Shown one piece after another: positions 8,961-17,700 of a stretch of 64,000 bases of DNA. How positions within the stretch are numbered: the stretch's first letter is position 1; each line of letters starts with the position of its first letter. The notes beneath the pieces are model-generated. The model was not told the DNA's origin. It worked only from the letters and a program-made list of their open reading frames with translations, and did no database searches. The stretch lies in NCBI RefSeq assembly GCF_000144915.1, contig NC_014374.1, positions 62,001-126,000 of the forward strand, read 5' to 3'. Position numbers and translations under genes: made by a program. Source of the DNA: Acidilobus saccharovorans 345-15. Lineage in GTDB: Archaea > Thermoproteota > Thermoprotei_A > Sulfolobales > Acidilobaceae.

Positions 8961-8970
8961 TTATAAATCT
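8961..8970 (-). promoter_or_regulatory. TATA box of the small Gly/Trp-rich gene
   Basis: ATTTATAAGG on the minus strand, about 26 nt upstream of a predicted start near 8940. The leader would be about 14 nt and include the GGTGAG ribosome site. Confidence 0.55.
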
Positions 8971-9055
8971 TAATGCTGGCCCCAGCGGTCGCTGGGAAAA
9001 AATAAATAGATCCAATGCGAACTGTAAGCGTGAGCTGTATGCAACTTAAACCAAG

Positions 9056-9739
9056 GTGGTGCGCGTGCTCTCAAGGGTCAAGGTCTCCTTCGCGAGGGTC
9101 ACTGCCGATGACAGGGAGGCAGTGCTGTCCATATTGAGGGGTGCGCCCGAGCTGAGCCACGTCGACATAAACGCCACCTTCGACAGGTGGCTCAGGGAGG
9201 GCTACTTCATAAAGGCCGTTGACTCCGACAACAGGATCGTGGGCGTCCTTCACGCCAGGCAGCTCGAGGACGCCGTGTGGATGGAGGGCATCGGGGTGAG
9301 CAGCGACATAAGGAGGAAGGGCGTCGGGAGGCAGCTCGCGGCGTACGTTATGGAGCTCACGGGAGGCAAGGTGTTCAGGGTCATGGCGAGCGAGAGGAAT
9401 GTGCCGTCAAACGCCCTGGCCCTGTCGCTCGGGTTCAAGGAGGTGGACAGGGTGTACTTCAGCGACGGCGCAAGGGTCACGGCCCCGGAGCTGGCCAGGA
9501 GGCTCGGCCTCGACGAGGCCAAGGACGTCAGCCTGGAGGGGCCCGGCTACGTGGACTCCTGGACCTGGAGGCCCATTGAGTACTACAGGGGCAGGGTCTT
9601 CTCAAACGGCCAGGTCAAGGTACTTGACACGGACCCGCCGTTCTTCGTCGCCGGCGACGCCGACGGCTACATGAGGTTCTCAAGGCAGAGGGCCGCCTAC
9701 TCCGAGGCCTTCATAGTCTACGAGCTCAGGAGAGCCTGA
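9056..9739 (+). CDS. GNAT-family N-acetyltransferase
   Basis: Probable acetyl-CoA-dependent acetyltransferase. The GNAT fold is visible in the first 150 residues: strands carrying GVLHARQLEDAVWMEGIGV lead into the acetyl-CoA loop RRKGVGRQLA (R/Q-x-x-G-x-G/A motif, near residues 88-95), then SERNVPSNALALSLGF (motif B). The last 80 residues are an extra domain of unknown role, making it longer (227 aa) than a plain GNAT (about 150 aa). Several GTG codons are possible starts; the first (9056) gives the full first strand. It overlaps the convergent AglH-like gene by 14 bp. The substrate is unknown, and the neighbours do not settle it. Confidence 0.78.
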   Translation: MVRVLSRVKVSFARVTADDREAVLSILRGAPELSHVDINATFDRWLREGYFIKAVDSDNRIVGVLHARQLEDAVWMEGIGVSSDIRRKGVGRQLAAYVMELTGGKVFRVMASERNVPSNALALSLGFKEVDRVYFSDGARVTAPELARRLGLDEAKDVSLEGPGYVDSWTWRPIEYYRGRVFSNGQVKVLDTDPPFFVAGDADGYMRFSRQRAAYSEAFIVYELRRA

Positions 9740-10745
9740 GGAATATCAGCAGGGCAGCGGCGCCGACTACGGCCTGCAGCGCCATGAGGCCAACCGTGAC
9801 CCCCCTCTCAGTGGCCCTCCCCATCAGCCTCCTCTGAAGCCTTATCATGAGGTGCGTCAGGCTGTAGGACCTGTCGTAGGGGGGCTCAAGGGAGCCGTCA
9901 GGGCGCACCCTGCCGAAGTTCTCCTTGTAGACGCCGTGCATCAGCCCCCTTATGAAGAGCAGGAGCTCCGCGTAGTAGAGCATGTACATGAAGAGGCCGA
10001 AGGCCGCTATGTCGCCCAGGACCACTATGCCGGCGTAGTAGGCGCCTACAGCGTAAGTCATCGTGTTGCCCGGGAACACCTTGGCAGGGTACCAGTTGTA
10101 GAACAGGAAGCCCAGGAGGGCCGCCATCATTATTAGCGAGAGGTACGCAGTGAGCCAGAGGCCCTTGACTATGGAGAAGGCCGCCGTGAAGGCAAGCATT
10201 ACCACCCCCATGCCGGCCTCCAGGCCGTTGTAGCCGGCTATCATGTTGTAGGCGTTGGAGGCCCCCATGACGCCTACTGGAACCACGACGAGCGGGAACA
10301 GAAGCCCCAGGTAGAGCACGTGAAGTATCGGCACGTGAACTATGTAGGCGTTGTACTTGGCTATCATGAGCGGCAGGGCGGCGGGTATGGTTGACAGCAC
10401 CCTCACCGCGGGGGGTATGCCCTTCTTCCAGCCAAGTATGTCGTCCAGGAGCCCTATGAGCCCCGTGAGCATGAGGAGGGAGAGCATGGAGAACAGCGGC
10501 ACCGGGTTGTAGAGGGAGCCGTTGACGAAGGTGTTTATGGCCTCCATTACCAGGAGGCCGAGGGAGGCCCCCACTATGACCCAGAGCCCGCCCGCCTCGG
10601 CCACCTTCCTTCTGTCTGGCTTGTTCATGTCGGAGCCCACGAGCCCCCTTGAGCTGGCCACCGCTATCCACGATGGTTCTAAAGCCATCACTGAGCCCAT
10701 GGCGACGAGCGACGATATTACTGCGACCACTGCCTCCTGCAGCAA
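9726..10745 (-). CDS. aglH: AglH-like UDP-GlcNAc:polyprenyl-phosphate GlcNAc-1-phosphate transferase
   Basis: Polytopic member of the MraY/WecA/Alg7 family that starts a lipid-linked glycan by moving phospho-sugar to dolichyl phosphate. About ten membrane segments span 339 aa. Family landmarks: DMNKPDRRKVAEAGG (about residue 39; D-K-P with an E-A-G-G turn), GLLDDILGWKKGI (the DD metal-binding pair, near residue 98), SNAYNMIAGYNGLEAG (the N-x-x-N-x-x-D-like region with Asp replaced by Gly-Tyr-Asn as in Alg7/AglH), and FPGNTMTYAVGA. These favour the eukaryote-like GPT/AglH branch. It sits among glycosyltransferases, including the Alg14-Alg13-like enzyme that would act next. It overlaps the GNAT gene by 14 bp. 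Confidence 0.8.
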   Translation of the reverse strand: MLQEAVVAVISSLVAMGSVMALEPSWIAVASSRGLVGSDMNKPDRRKVAEAGGLWVIVGASLGLLVMEAINTFVNGSLYNPVPLFSMLSLLMLTGLIGLLDDILGWKKGIPPAVRVLSTIPAALPLMIAKYNAYIVHVPILHVLYLGLLFPLVVVPVGVMGASNAYNMIAGYNGLEAGMGVVMLAFTAAFSIVKGLWLTAYLSLIMMAALLGFLFYNWYPAKVFPGNTMTYAVGAYYAGIVVLGDIAAFGLFMYMLYYAELLLFIRGLMHGVYKENFGRVRPDGSLEPPYDRSYSLTHLMIRLQRRLMGRATERGVTVGLMALQAVVGAAALLIFLRLS

Positions 10746-10778
10746 GCCCCTCCCGAGGGCGTTGTCCTGGTCCTAGTT

Positions 10779-11723
10779 TTAAGCGTTGGAGCCGCAGGAG
10801 CCCAGGGGCACCCCTATCTCCCTGGCCCGCCTCAGCACCTTGCTAGGCAGGAGACCCACGTCGAAGCACGGCCTCCCCCTGGCGTCCTCCTCCATGATCC
10901 TGAGGCCCACCTCCCTGAGGTCGTCGGTGCCGTAGAGCCTCCTCGCCTCAGCCCTGACGGCCTCCATTGCCTTCCCAACCCCCTGGGTCGAGGCTATTGA
11001 GTAAAAGTCAGCTCTCGGCATGAGCCTCTTCACCGCCACCCTCTCGGGCCTCCTGACCCCCGTGAGGTGGAGCCCCATGGGGCTTGACGAGAGCCTCCTC
11101 CTGAAGTAGTAGGGCGGGGCGTAGAGGTACTCGAACCTCCCGTCCCACAGGTACCTGAGCCTCCTCGAGTAGGTGAAGGCCCAGTGCTCCTCGTGGAGCC
11201 TGTCAGCCCTGCACCTGTGGCTCAGGTCGCCGCAGAGCGTTATGAAGGGCCAGTAGAGGAGCACGTACCTGTCCCTCCCCTCGCCCTCCACGAAGTCCCT
11301 GAGGGCCCTGCCCAGGCCCTCGAAGGCTATGAAGTCTGAGTCCCAGACAAGTATGTACCTGTACCTGGACTCCCTGAGGGCCAGCTCCCTGGCCTCGGCG
11401 TAGCCCCTGGGAGGGTACTGCCTGACCACCCTCACGCCCAGCCTAGACCTGGCGTCCTCAAGCACCTGCTCCGTCTCGTCCCACGGGTCGGAGGAGTCCA
11501 CCACGAGCACCTCGTCAGCCACGGAGGCCGCGTCCTCAAGGGCCAGGGGGAGCCAGTCCGGGTCGTTGTAAACTATCACGGTGGCGCTTATGCCAAGGGG
11601 CCTGCCCTCCCTCGACGGGTCAACGAGCCTGAGGCCCCTCGCCACTGTGGCCATCGCGTTGTAGGCGGCCCACGTGAGCCTCCTTCCCATTATCCTCCTG
11701 GCGTACCTGAGCAGCGACGCCAA
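10779..11723 (-). CDS. GT2-type glycosyltransferase, soluble
   Basis: A GT-A fold is suggested by ISATVIVYNDPDWLPLALED (about residues 45-64), DEVLVVDSSDPWDET and LVWDSDF (near residue 130, the DxD metal site). No clear membrane segments; 314 aa. Residues after 150 contain many Arg, Tyr and aromatic positions typical of a membrane-surface enzyme. It lies upstream of and on the same strand as the AglH-like gene (33 nt gap), so it probably adds a sugar to the same lipid-linked glycan. The donor and acceptor sugars cannot be predicted. Confidence 0.72.
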   Translation of the reverse strand: MASLLRYARRIMGRRLTWAAYNAMATVARGLRLVDPSREGRPLGISATVIVYNDPDWLPLALEDAASVADEVLVVDSSDPWDETEQVLEDARSRLGVRVVRQYPPRGYAEARELALRESRYRYILVWDSDFIAFEGLGRALRDFVEGEGRDRYVLLYWPFITLCGDLSHRCRADRLHEEHWAFTYSRRLRYLWDGRFEYLYAPPYYFRRRLSSSPMGLHLTGVRRPERVAVKRLMPRADFYSIASTQGVGKAMEAVRAEARRLYGTDDLREVGLRIMEEDARGRPCFDVGLLPSKVLRRAREIGVPLGSCGSNA

Positions 11724-11794
11724 GGCCCCTCAGGGCCCTGCCGGGAGCACGGATTATTAACCGCAGCCGCGCCAGGCAGGGTGGGCCGAAGGGC

Positions 11795-12256
11795 TTGAAC
11801 TGGGACGACGTAGTTAAGGTCGTGCTCTCCATGCCCCCTCACAGGGACCTGGCGCTCCTCAAGTCCCAGCTGCCGAGCCCCAGGCTCTCCGGCTTCAGGA
11901 GGAGGTGGCTCTCGGAGCCGAGGGGCCAGAGGGCCGACTGGGAGAAGGTAATGCCTGACGGGAGGTCGGTGCACGTGAGGGAGTACAGGGACCACTACCT
12001 GGTGCACTGGGACATAGCCTCGCCCTCGAGGAGCGCCCTGAGGCACCTGGTCTACGACGCCCCGCACTGGCTGATAGTCGCTGTGGCGGCCGCCGTCACG
12101 GCGATATCCGTGCTCCTGGGCCCCGGCGCTAAGGTCGGGGCCGCCGGCGGCCTCATGGCTACTGGCAACATGCTGCTCGGGTATAGGAGGTCGCTTATAG
12201 CCCCGGCCGAGCCCCTCAGGCTCCAGGGCCAGCTTGAGGGCGTGCTTACCACTTGA
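11795..12256 (+). CDS. Unknown protein with a C-terminal membrane hairpin
   Basis: I do not recognise this 153-aa protein. Residues 1-90 are soluble and basic. Residues about 91-127 (HWLIVAVAAAVTAISVLLG and a following Gly/Ala-rich stretch) could form two membrane segments, with a short tail at the end. The start is TTG at 11795. Its stop overlaps the next gene by 23 bp, which supports translation of both as a unit with the NifX-like and SfsA genes. No catalytic motif is seen. Confidence 0.55.
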   Translation: MNWDDVVKVVLSMPPHRDLALLKSQLPSPRLSGFRRRWLSEPRGQRADWEKVMPDGRSVHVREYRDHYLVHWDIASPSRSALRHLVYDAPHWLIVAVAAAVTAISVLLGPGAKVGAAGGLMATGNMLLGYRRSLIAPAEPLRLQGQLEGVLTT

Positions 12257-12599
12257 CGAGGGCGGAAGGGTCGCGGTGTCCTCCAGGGCAAAGTACATGG
12301 CCTTAGGTGTCCTGGACGGCACCTCTGTTGCCGTGGAGAAGGTCGTGGAGAACCCGGCCTTAAACGCCAGGGAGAGGAGGCCAACCTTCATAAGGGCCTG
12401 CAGGGAGGCCGGGGCCCAGGTGGTCATAGCGGCCCACGGCTCCTACTGCATACCCTCGGCCCTGGAGGCCAGGAGGGGGAGGCTGAGGCTGCTGGTCGGC
12501 GAGGGGAGGCCGGAGGACCTGAGGCTCAGGGAGGCCGGCGCCTGGGAGTTCATATACTCCAGCCTGTTAGCAACCTTCGAGAGGGCGAAGGGTCATTAG
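12234..12599 (+). CDS. NifX/dinitrogenase-cofactor-domain-like small protein
   Basis: The 121-aa sequence fits the RNase H-like fold of the DiNase_FeMo-Co family: a first strand VAVSSRAKYMALGVLDG (about residues 13-29), then VVEKVVENP-type and AGAQVVIAAHGSYC segments. The family binds iron-sulfur or metal clusters, but there are no nitrogenase genes here, so the role is open. The proposed TTG start (12234) overlaps the previous gene by 23 bp; a GTG at 12276 would delete the first strand. The final residues are atypical for the family. It is followed 10 nt later by sfsA. Confidence 0.42.
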   Translation: MRACLPLDEGGRVAVSSRAKYMALGVLDGTSVAVEKVVENPALNARERRPTFIRACREAGAQVVIAAHGSYCIPSALEARRGRLRLLVGEGRPEDLRLREAGAWEFIYSSLLATFERAKGH

Positions 12600-12609
12600 G
12601 CCGGGCGAC

Positions 12610-13290
12610 GTGGCCTACACCTTTGAGGGCCCCCTGAGGGAGGCCAGGGTGAGGGGGAGGCCCAACAGGTTCCTCGTTATACTTGATGACGGCACTGAAT
12701 GCCACCTCCACGACCCAGGGAGGCTGAGGGAGCTCATATACCCCGGCAACAGGGTCCTCGTGAGGCCCACCAGGGGGCTGAGGACGTCCTGCTCAGTGAC
12801 GGCAGCGTGGTCAAACGGCAGGTGGGTGGTGGTCGACAGCAGGATCCACAACAGGGTCGCCTCCCTCTTCCTGCCCCCTGAGGCCACGCCGGAGGTCAGG
12901 GTCGGGGACAGCAGGCTGGACTTCAAGTATGACGACACCTACGTCGAGGTGAAGGGCTGCACCCTGGTAGTTGGCGGGGTCGCGCTCTTCCCCGACGCGC
13001 CCACCGAGAGGGGCAGGAGGCACGCAGAGGAGCTGGCTAGGCTGAGGGAGGAGGGCCACGGGGCCACGATGATGTTCCTCATAATGAGGGACGACGCCCT
13101 CTGCGTGTCCCCCAACTGGTCAACGGACCCAGCGTTCTCCTCGCAGTTCGTCAAAATGGTTGAGGCGGGGGCTAGGGTGGAGGCCCACAAGTTCAGGCTT
13201 GAGGGGAACAGGCTGATATACGTCGGCGACGTGCCCCTCTGCGACGGCGTCCTCAGCGGGATGCCAAGAGCTCCTCCAGCAGCCCCCTGA
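12610..13290 (+). CDS. sfsA: SfsA family protein (sugar fermentation stimulation protein homolog)
   Basis: A nucleic-acid-binding OB-like N-terminus (RFLVILDDGTECHLHDPGRL, residues 21-40) is followed by a nuclease-like core: DSRIHNRV, then DFKYDDTYVEVKGCTL with the D-x(n)-E-x-K catalytic-like arrangement, then FPDAPTERGRRHAEEL. These segments are diagnostic of SfsA. The length of 226 aa is standard. The biochemical role is unsettled in the family; a nuclease is suspected. GTG start at 12610. It overlaps the convergent phosphoesterase gene by 38 bp. Confidence 0.9.
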   Translation: MAYTFEGPLREARVRGRPNRFLVILDDGTECHLHDPGRLRELIYPGNRVLVRPTRGLRTSCSVTAAWSNGRWVVVDSRIHNRVASLFLPPEATPEVRVGDSRLDFKYDDTYVEVKGCTLVVGGVALFPDAPTERGRRHAEELARLREEGHGATMMFLIMRDDALCVSPNWSTDPAFSSQFVKMVEAGARVEAHKFRLEGNRLIYVGDVPLCDGVLSGMPRAPPAAP

Positions 13291-14602
13291 CCCTGGTTAT
13301 GTCTATTACGCCCATGTCGCCCCTGCTGACCGTGCCCTCCGGGTCGTACACCGAGAGCACCCCGAGCCAGTCGTGCATGGAGTCGTCAGGCCCCTTGTCG
13401 TTCCTGTCCGTGTAGTTTGAGGGCCACCCGACGGTGCCTATGGGCCTCCAGTTGAGGTCGTCTAGGTAAACGGTGAGGTCCGGGGCGTCGCCCTTGGCAA
13501 CAGGGTATATCTCCTGCGGCTCGTAGGCCTCGTTCCTCCAGGCCTCCCCGTTAGGCCCCCTTATCTTCATGATGGCCCCCTTCACCTCCCTGACCAGGTC
13601 CTCCAGCTCCTCCCTGCCAACTATGCCGTGGGGCTCCCTGCCCCTCACGTTGAAGAAGAAGCGGGAGTAGTAGCCTCCCCATGCCCAGACCCTGGTGTGG
13701 TCCCAGTCTATAATGTCTGGCGTCAGGTCCGTGCCGGGGGACCTCGGCCTCTCCTTAAGCTTCAGGTAGCCCTCCTGCTCGAGCCACTGGTTTATTGCGA
13801 AGGCCCCGTGCATCGACTTTGTGCCGTGGTCGCTGACTATCACTATTATCGAGTCCCTGAGGGGACCCCTGGCCATCTCCTCAAGCCATGAGTCGACCCT
13901 GCTGTAGACCTCCGGTATCACCCTGCTGTAGACCTCGTGGTAGGTGTACCTTGGGTGCCTCTCGTCGAAGTACTTCCAGAAGGCGTGGTGGGCCCTGTCT
14001 ATGCCTATCTCCACGTATATGAAGGCGTCCCAGGCCTTGCCCTCGGCCAGGTACTTCACTATCCTGCCGTGGTTCTCAACCATCGCCAGCAGGTCCCTCC
14101 TGGCGGCGTCCCTGTCCTCGGTCCTGTAGACGATGTCGAACAGCGGGTCGCCCACGCTGGACTGGAGCTCCTGCCTGAGCCAGGGCGGCCACGTGTAGGG
14201 CTTCTGCGGGCCCGGCGTGTTGAAGTCGGTCACCATGAAGCCGTTGAGCGGCCTGGGAGGGTACGTCGGGGGGACCCCGAAGAGCCCGAACCTGAGTCCC
14301 CTCCTGCCCAGGTCGTCCCATATGGCAGGCTCCCTCACGTCCTGCGACGTGACCACGTAGGAGTCAAAGGTCCCCGGCCTCCTGTGCCTGAAGCCGTAGA
14401 TTCCCAGCTCGCCCGGGCTCCTCCCCGTGAACATGACCATCCAGGCGGGCACGGTTATGGGAGGGTGGCAGGTCCTCATGAGGTACCTGGCGGAGTCCTC
14501 GACGAGCCCCCTTATGAACTTGAAGCCCCCGCCGTCGTGGCCCTCGTAGAGGACATATGGCGGCAGCGAGTCAAGGCCCAGGACGAACAGCCTCCTGGCC
14601 AA
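13253..14602 (-). CDS. Alkaline-phosphatase-superfamily phosphodiesterase/phosphatase
   Basis: Metal-dependent enzyme of the type I phosphodiesterase/nucleotide pyrophosphatase group. Landmarks: VLGLDSLPP (first metal Asp, residue 10), the nucleophile region PPITVPAWMVMFTGRSPGE (about residues 48-66), DRAHHAFW and IVSDHGTKSMHG (late metal-binding His/Asp). Length 449 aa, TTG start, no signal peptide. It has the same layout as the gene at 37771-39237, so the window holds two paralogs. The physiological substrate is unknown; a nucleotide-sugar or phospholipid role is compatible with the glycan neighbours but not shown. Confidence 0.82.
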   Translation of the reverse strand: MARRLFVLGLDSLPPYVLYEGHDGGGFKFIRGLVEDSARYLMRTCHPPITVPAWMVMFTGRSPGELGIYGFRHRRPGTFDSYVVTSQDVREPAIWDDLGRRGLRFGLFGVPPTYPPRPLNGFMVTDFNTPGPQKPYTWPPWLRQELQSSVGDPLFDIVYRTEDRDAARRDLLAMVENHGRIVKYLAEGKAWDAFIYVEIGIDRAHHAFWKYFDERHPRYTYHEVYSRVIPEVYSRVDSWLEEMARGPLRDSIIVIVSDHGTKSMHGAFAINQWLEQEGYLKLKERPRSPGTDLTPDIIDWDHTRVWAWGGYYSRFFFNVRGREPHGIVGREELEDLVREVKGAIMKIRGPNGEAWRNEAYEPQEIYPVAKGDAPDLTVYLDDLNWRPIGTVGWPSNYTDRNDKGPDDSMHDWLGVLSVYDPEGTVSRGDMGVIDITRVRGLLEELLASR

Positions 14603-14662
14603 AGCGCCTCACGGGTTGCCTTGATGCCTGGAGGGTTAAATAAGTGGAGCCCTGCCAGGCGA

Positions 14663-14713
14663 CGGGAAGAAGAAAATTAAATAAAAATATAAAAATAATA
14701 AAAAGAAAAAGTT
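14663..14713 (-). terminator. T-rich terminator after the S-layer-like gene
   Basis: On the minus strand this 51-nt stretch downstream of the gene is dominated by runs of T, the usual intrinsic termination signal in Crenarchaeota. The unusually long tract suits a highly expressed transcript. Confidence 0.7.
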
Positions 14714-14729
14714 GGTTAAGTTAGGGCCC

Positions 14730-17700
14730 TCAGAACTTGGCGAAGGCCACGTATGCTATCAGGGCCAGGGCTATTATGGCGACTATCAGCGCGCCGAGGC
14801 TGTAGGTCGCGGCCGAGGCCGCCGTTGAGGCCGCGCTGTGGGCCTCACTCTCAGCGCCTGAGGCCGTGCTGCTGAGAGAGCTGAGCGTTGAGCTCATGCT
14901 TGTGACAGTGCTGCTTATTGAGCTTACTGTGCTGCTCACGCTGTTAAGGGTTGAGCTCATGCTTGTCACGGTTGAGCTTATGGAGCTGACAGTGCTGCTC
15001 ATTGAGCTTACTGTGCTGCTGAGCGAGCTGAGGCTCGAGGCCACGCTGCTTATCGTTGAGGCGGCAGAGCTCACTGTGCTGTTGACGCTCTGCAGCGACG
15101 AGTATATGCCGCTGAGGTCGCTGGCCACGGTGTTAACGGTGCCCTTTATGGACTCCACGTTGCTTGCTATGGCGCCCAGCTGGCCTCCCAGGTTAGTTAT
15201 GTCGGTCTCCAGCGTGTTGAGCGAGGCGTTCACCGCGCTGAAGTTGCCAGCTATGTAGCCGCTCAGCGTGGACTCAGCGGTGCCTATCTCTGATGAGAGC
15301 ATTGAGGCCTCGGAGGCTATGGTTGAGTTGAGGCTCGAGACCTTGGTTGAGAGGCCGCTGAGCATTGAGGCCATGGAGGCGTAGTCCTTGGCTATCGTGG
15401 CGTTGAGGCCTGAGACCTGGGTTGAGAGGCCGCTCAGCTGCGATGAGAGGCCCGCGTACTCGCTCCTGACCGTTGAGTTGAGTCCCTGCAGCAGCGAGCC
15501 TATCTGGCTCTCGAACTTGTTGAGGGCAGCCTGTATAGCGGTTGTGTTGACCTGCACTACGCCAGTCGCCGCGGCCGCCTCGCCCGTGAACTGCTCGCCA
15601 GTGAATATGTACGTGGCAGTCTGCGTCACGGTCACAGCCAGGGTCCCTCCGGTCACGTTGCTCGGCAGTACTATGAAGTACACGTAGTAGCCCGGTATCG
15701 TGGTCACGTACATTATGTCTGAGGACGGCAGCTGCTCCACGCCGGTCGGCGTGCTTATGTATGCAGCAATGACAGGCTTCGAGAGCACGAAGAAGTCGGA
15801 GGTGTAGGTCACCGGCAGGCCGAGCACCGGCACCTCGGTGGGCACCAGCACCTCAACCGGGGAGCCGCTGGCCGAGGCAGGCGCCACTACCTGCACCTGC
15901 ACTGGGTACGCTGGCAGGGTCTGCACGAAGTAGAGCGTCACCTCGCCCGGCGCTATGGTCCTGGTCACTGTGACCGGCGGTATGGCTGTCTGCGGCACGT
16001 ATGGTCCAGTTATGCTCTCGCTTATCGTGTTGTAGCCTGGGCAGAGCTGCAGCGTCACGCCAGCCTGCAGGGTTGAGCCCACGCCAGTGAGCTGCAAGTT
16101 GAACAGGGTGCCGTTGATTATGTAGCCTATGGGTACCTGCACTAACGCCAGGCCGCACAGAGTGGTTACATTTATGTACACGGGCAGTGAGTACGGGTTC
16201 TTCAGCGTCTGCGTGGTGTTGTAGCTTATCGGCGAGCCGAAGATGTACTCGGTGAACGGCGTGCCTACAAGGGTCAGCAGGTAGCCTGGGCTCGTGAGCA
16301 GAGGCGACAGCTTGACTATCACGCTTCCGTTGTAGTGCGTGAAGTTGGTCAGCAGGTAGCCTATCGAATACTGCCCAACGAGTATGTCAGCGGCCCTCGC
16401 CACGAAGACGCCGGTGTAGCTCGGGGTTGAGCCCGCCTGCACTGAGGCGTTGTATATGCTTATGTTGTACGCGTAGTCGTAGGCGTTAGGTATGTACGCC
16501 GCGGTTCCCGGCAGGTTCGGCACTGGCACGTTGTAGAACACTCCGTAGCCTCCGGCGTACCAGGTGCCGCTGAACGCCTTGTCGTCGAACGGGGTTACCT
16601 GGGATATGTTCACTCCTGCGAAGTAGTACTCCGACAGCGACGGCGAGGACATGTTGAACTGCAGGACCACGGTGCCGTACTTGCCTGTGCTCACGTTGGC
16701 AGTGAAGCCTGCGCCTGCGACCACTACTGTGCTTATCTCGCCCTCCGAGGCGGGTATGAGCGGCGCGGTCATGTTAGTTATGTACTGGGTTGCCTCGTAT
16801 GGGTACTTCAGCAGGAAGCTCGGCAGCATCACCTGGCCGAGCAGCCCGGTGACTATGGGCGTTGGGCCGAAGACCTCAGGCGTCGGGTTGACGTATACTA
16901 TGGCGTTGCCGGAGTGCTCGCTTATGGGCACCGTGAAGCCGCTGGCGTTCGTGGTCAGGGACGTGTAGGTCGGGTTCGCCACGGTTACAGGGTAGGTGCC
17001 TGGGGCCTTTGAGAACACATTGAGGTAGAGGCTGCCGCTCACAGGCACCTGGCTTATGTAGGCGAAGTCGCCGTACGTGTCAGCTGCCACCAGGGAGCTG
17101 CTGAGCGGCGCCAGCGTTGAGGAGTACGTCGAGTACGTCATGACTGGGTACTCGGCCGGCGCCAGGGACGTGGTGAAGCCGAAGCCCCTCACGAGCAGGT
17201 AGTTGCCGAGCAGCAGGTAGTTGCCAGTGGCGGTGGTATTGAAGTAGAACATGCCGTACCTGTTGCTGGTGAAGACCTGGTAGAACGGGTACACCGGGAC
17301 GCCTGCTTTATTGTACCAGAGCGTGTCGTTGGCTATGAAGTTGTACGGGCTTATGGTCCCTGACACCACTATCGGCGAGTAGTGCAGCTCGTACTCGAGG
17401 CCCAGGTAGGAGAGCGGGTAGTAGGGCGCGTTGGGTATGAGGCCATAGAATGACCCGGAGCCGCTTAGCGGCGACACTATGTACGTGAACGAGTAGTTGG
17501 CGAAGGTTAAGCCAAGGGACTCAACGAAGTAGCCGCTTGAGGTGTAGAAGCTCTCTGAGTTCTCCTCGGCCGGGTAGAGGTACGGGCTGGTCGGCAGGAG
17601 CGTGTCGTTGCCTATGGCCGCCACCGCGGCGAAAGTGGTGTCCTCAGGCACGTCGTAGATTTCGAAGGTAAGCATGTCGCCTGGGTTGAGCTGGCCTGTT

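Noticed and set aside
14866-15258. Plus-strand Leu/Val-rich frame that looks like a membrane or leucine-zipper protein
   Set aside because: It is antisense to the coiled-coil coding repeats of the S-layer-like gene, so its periodicity is inherited.
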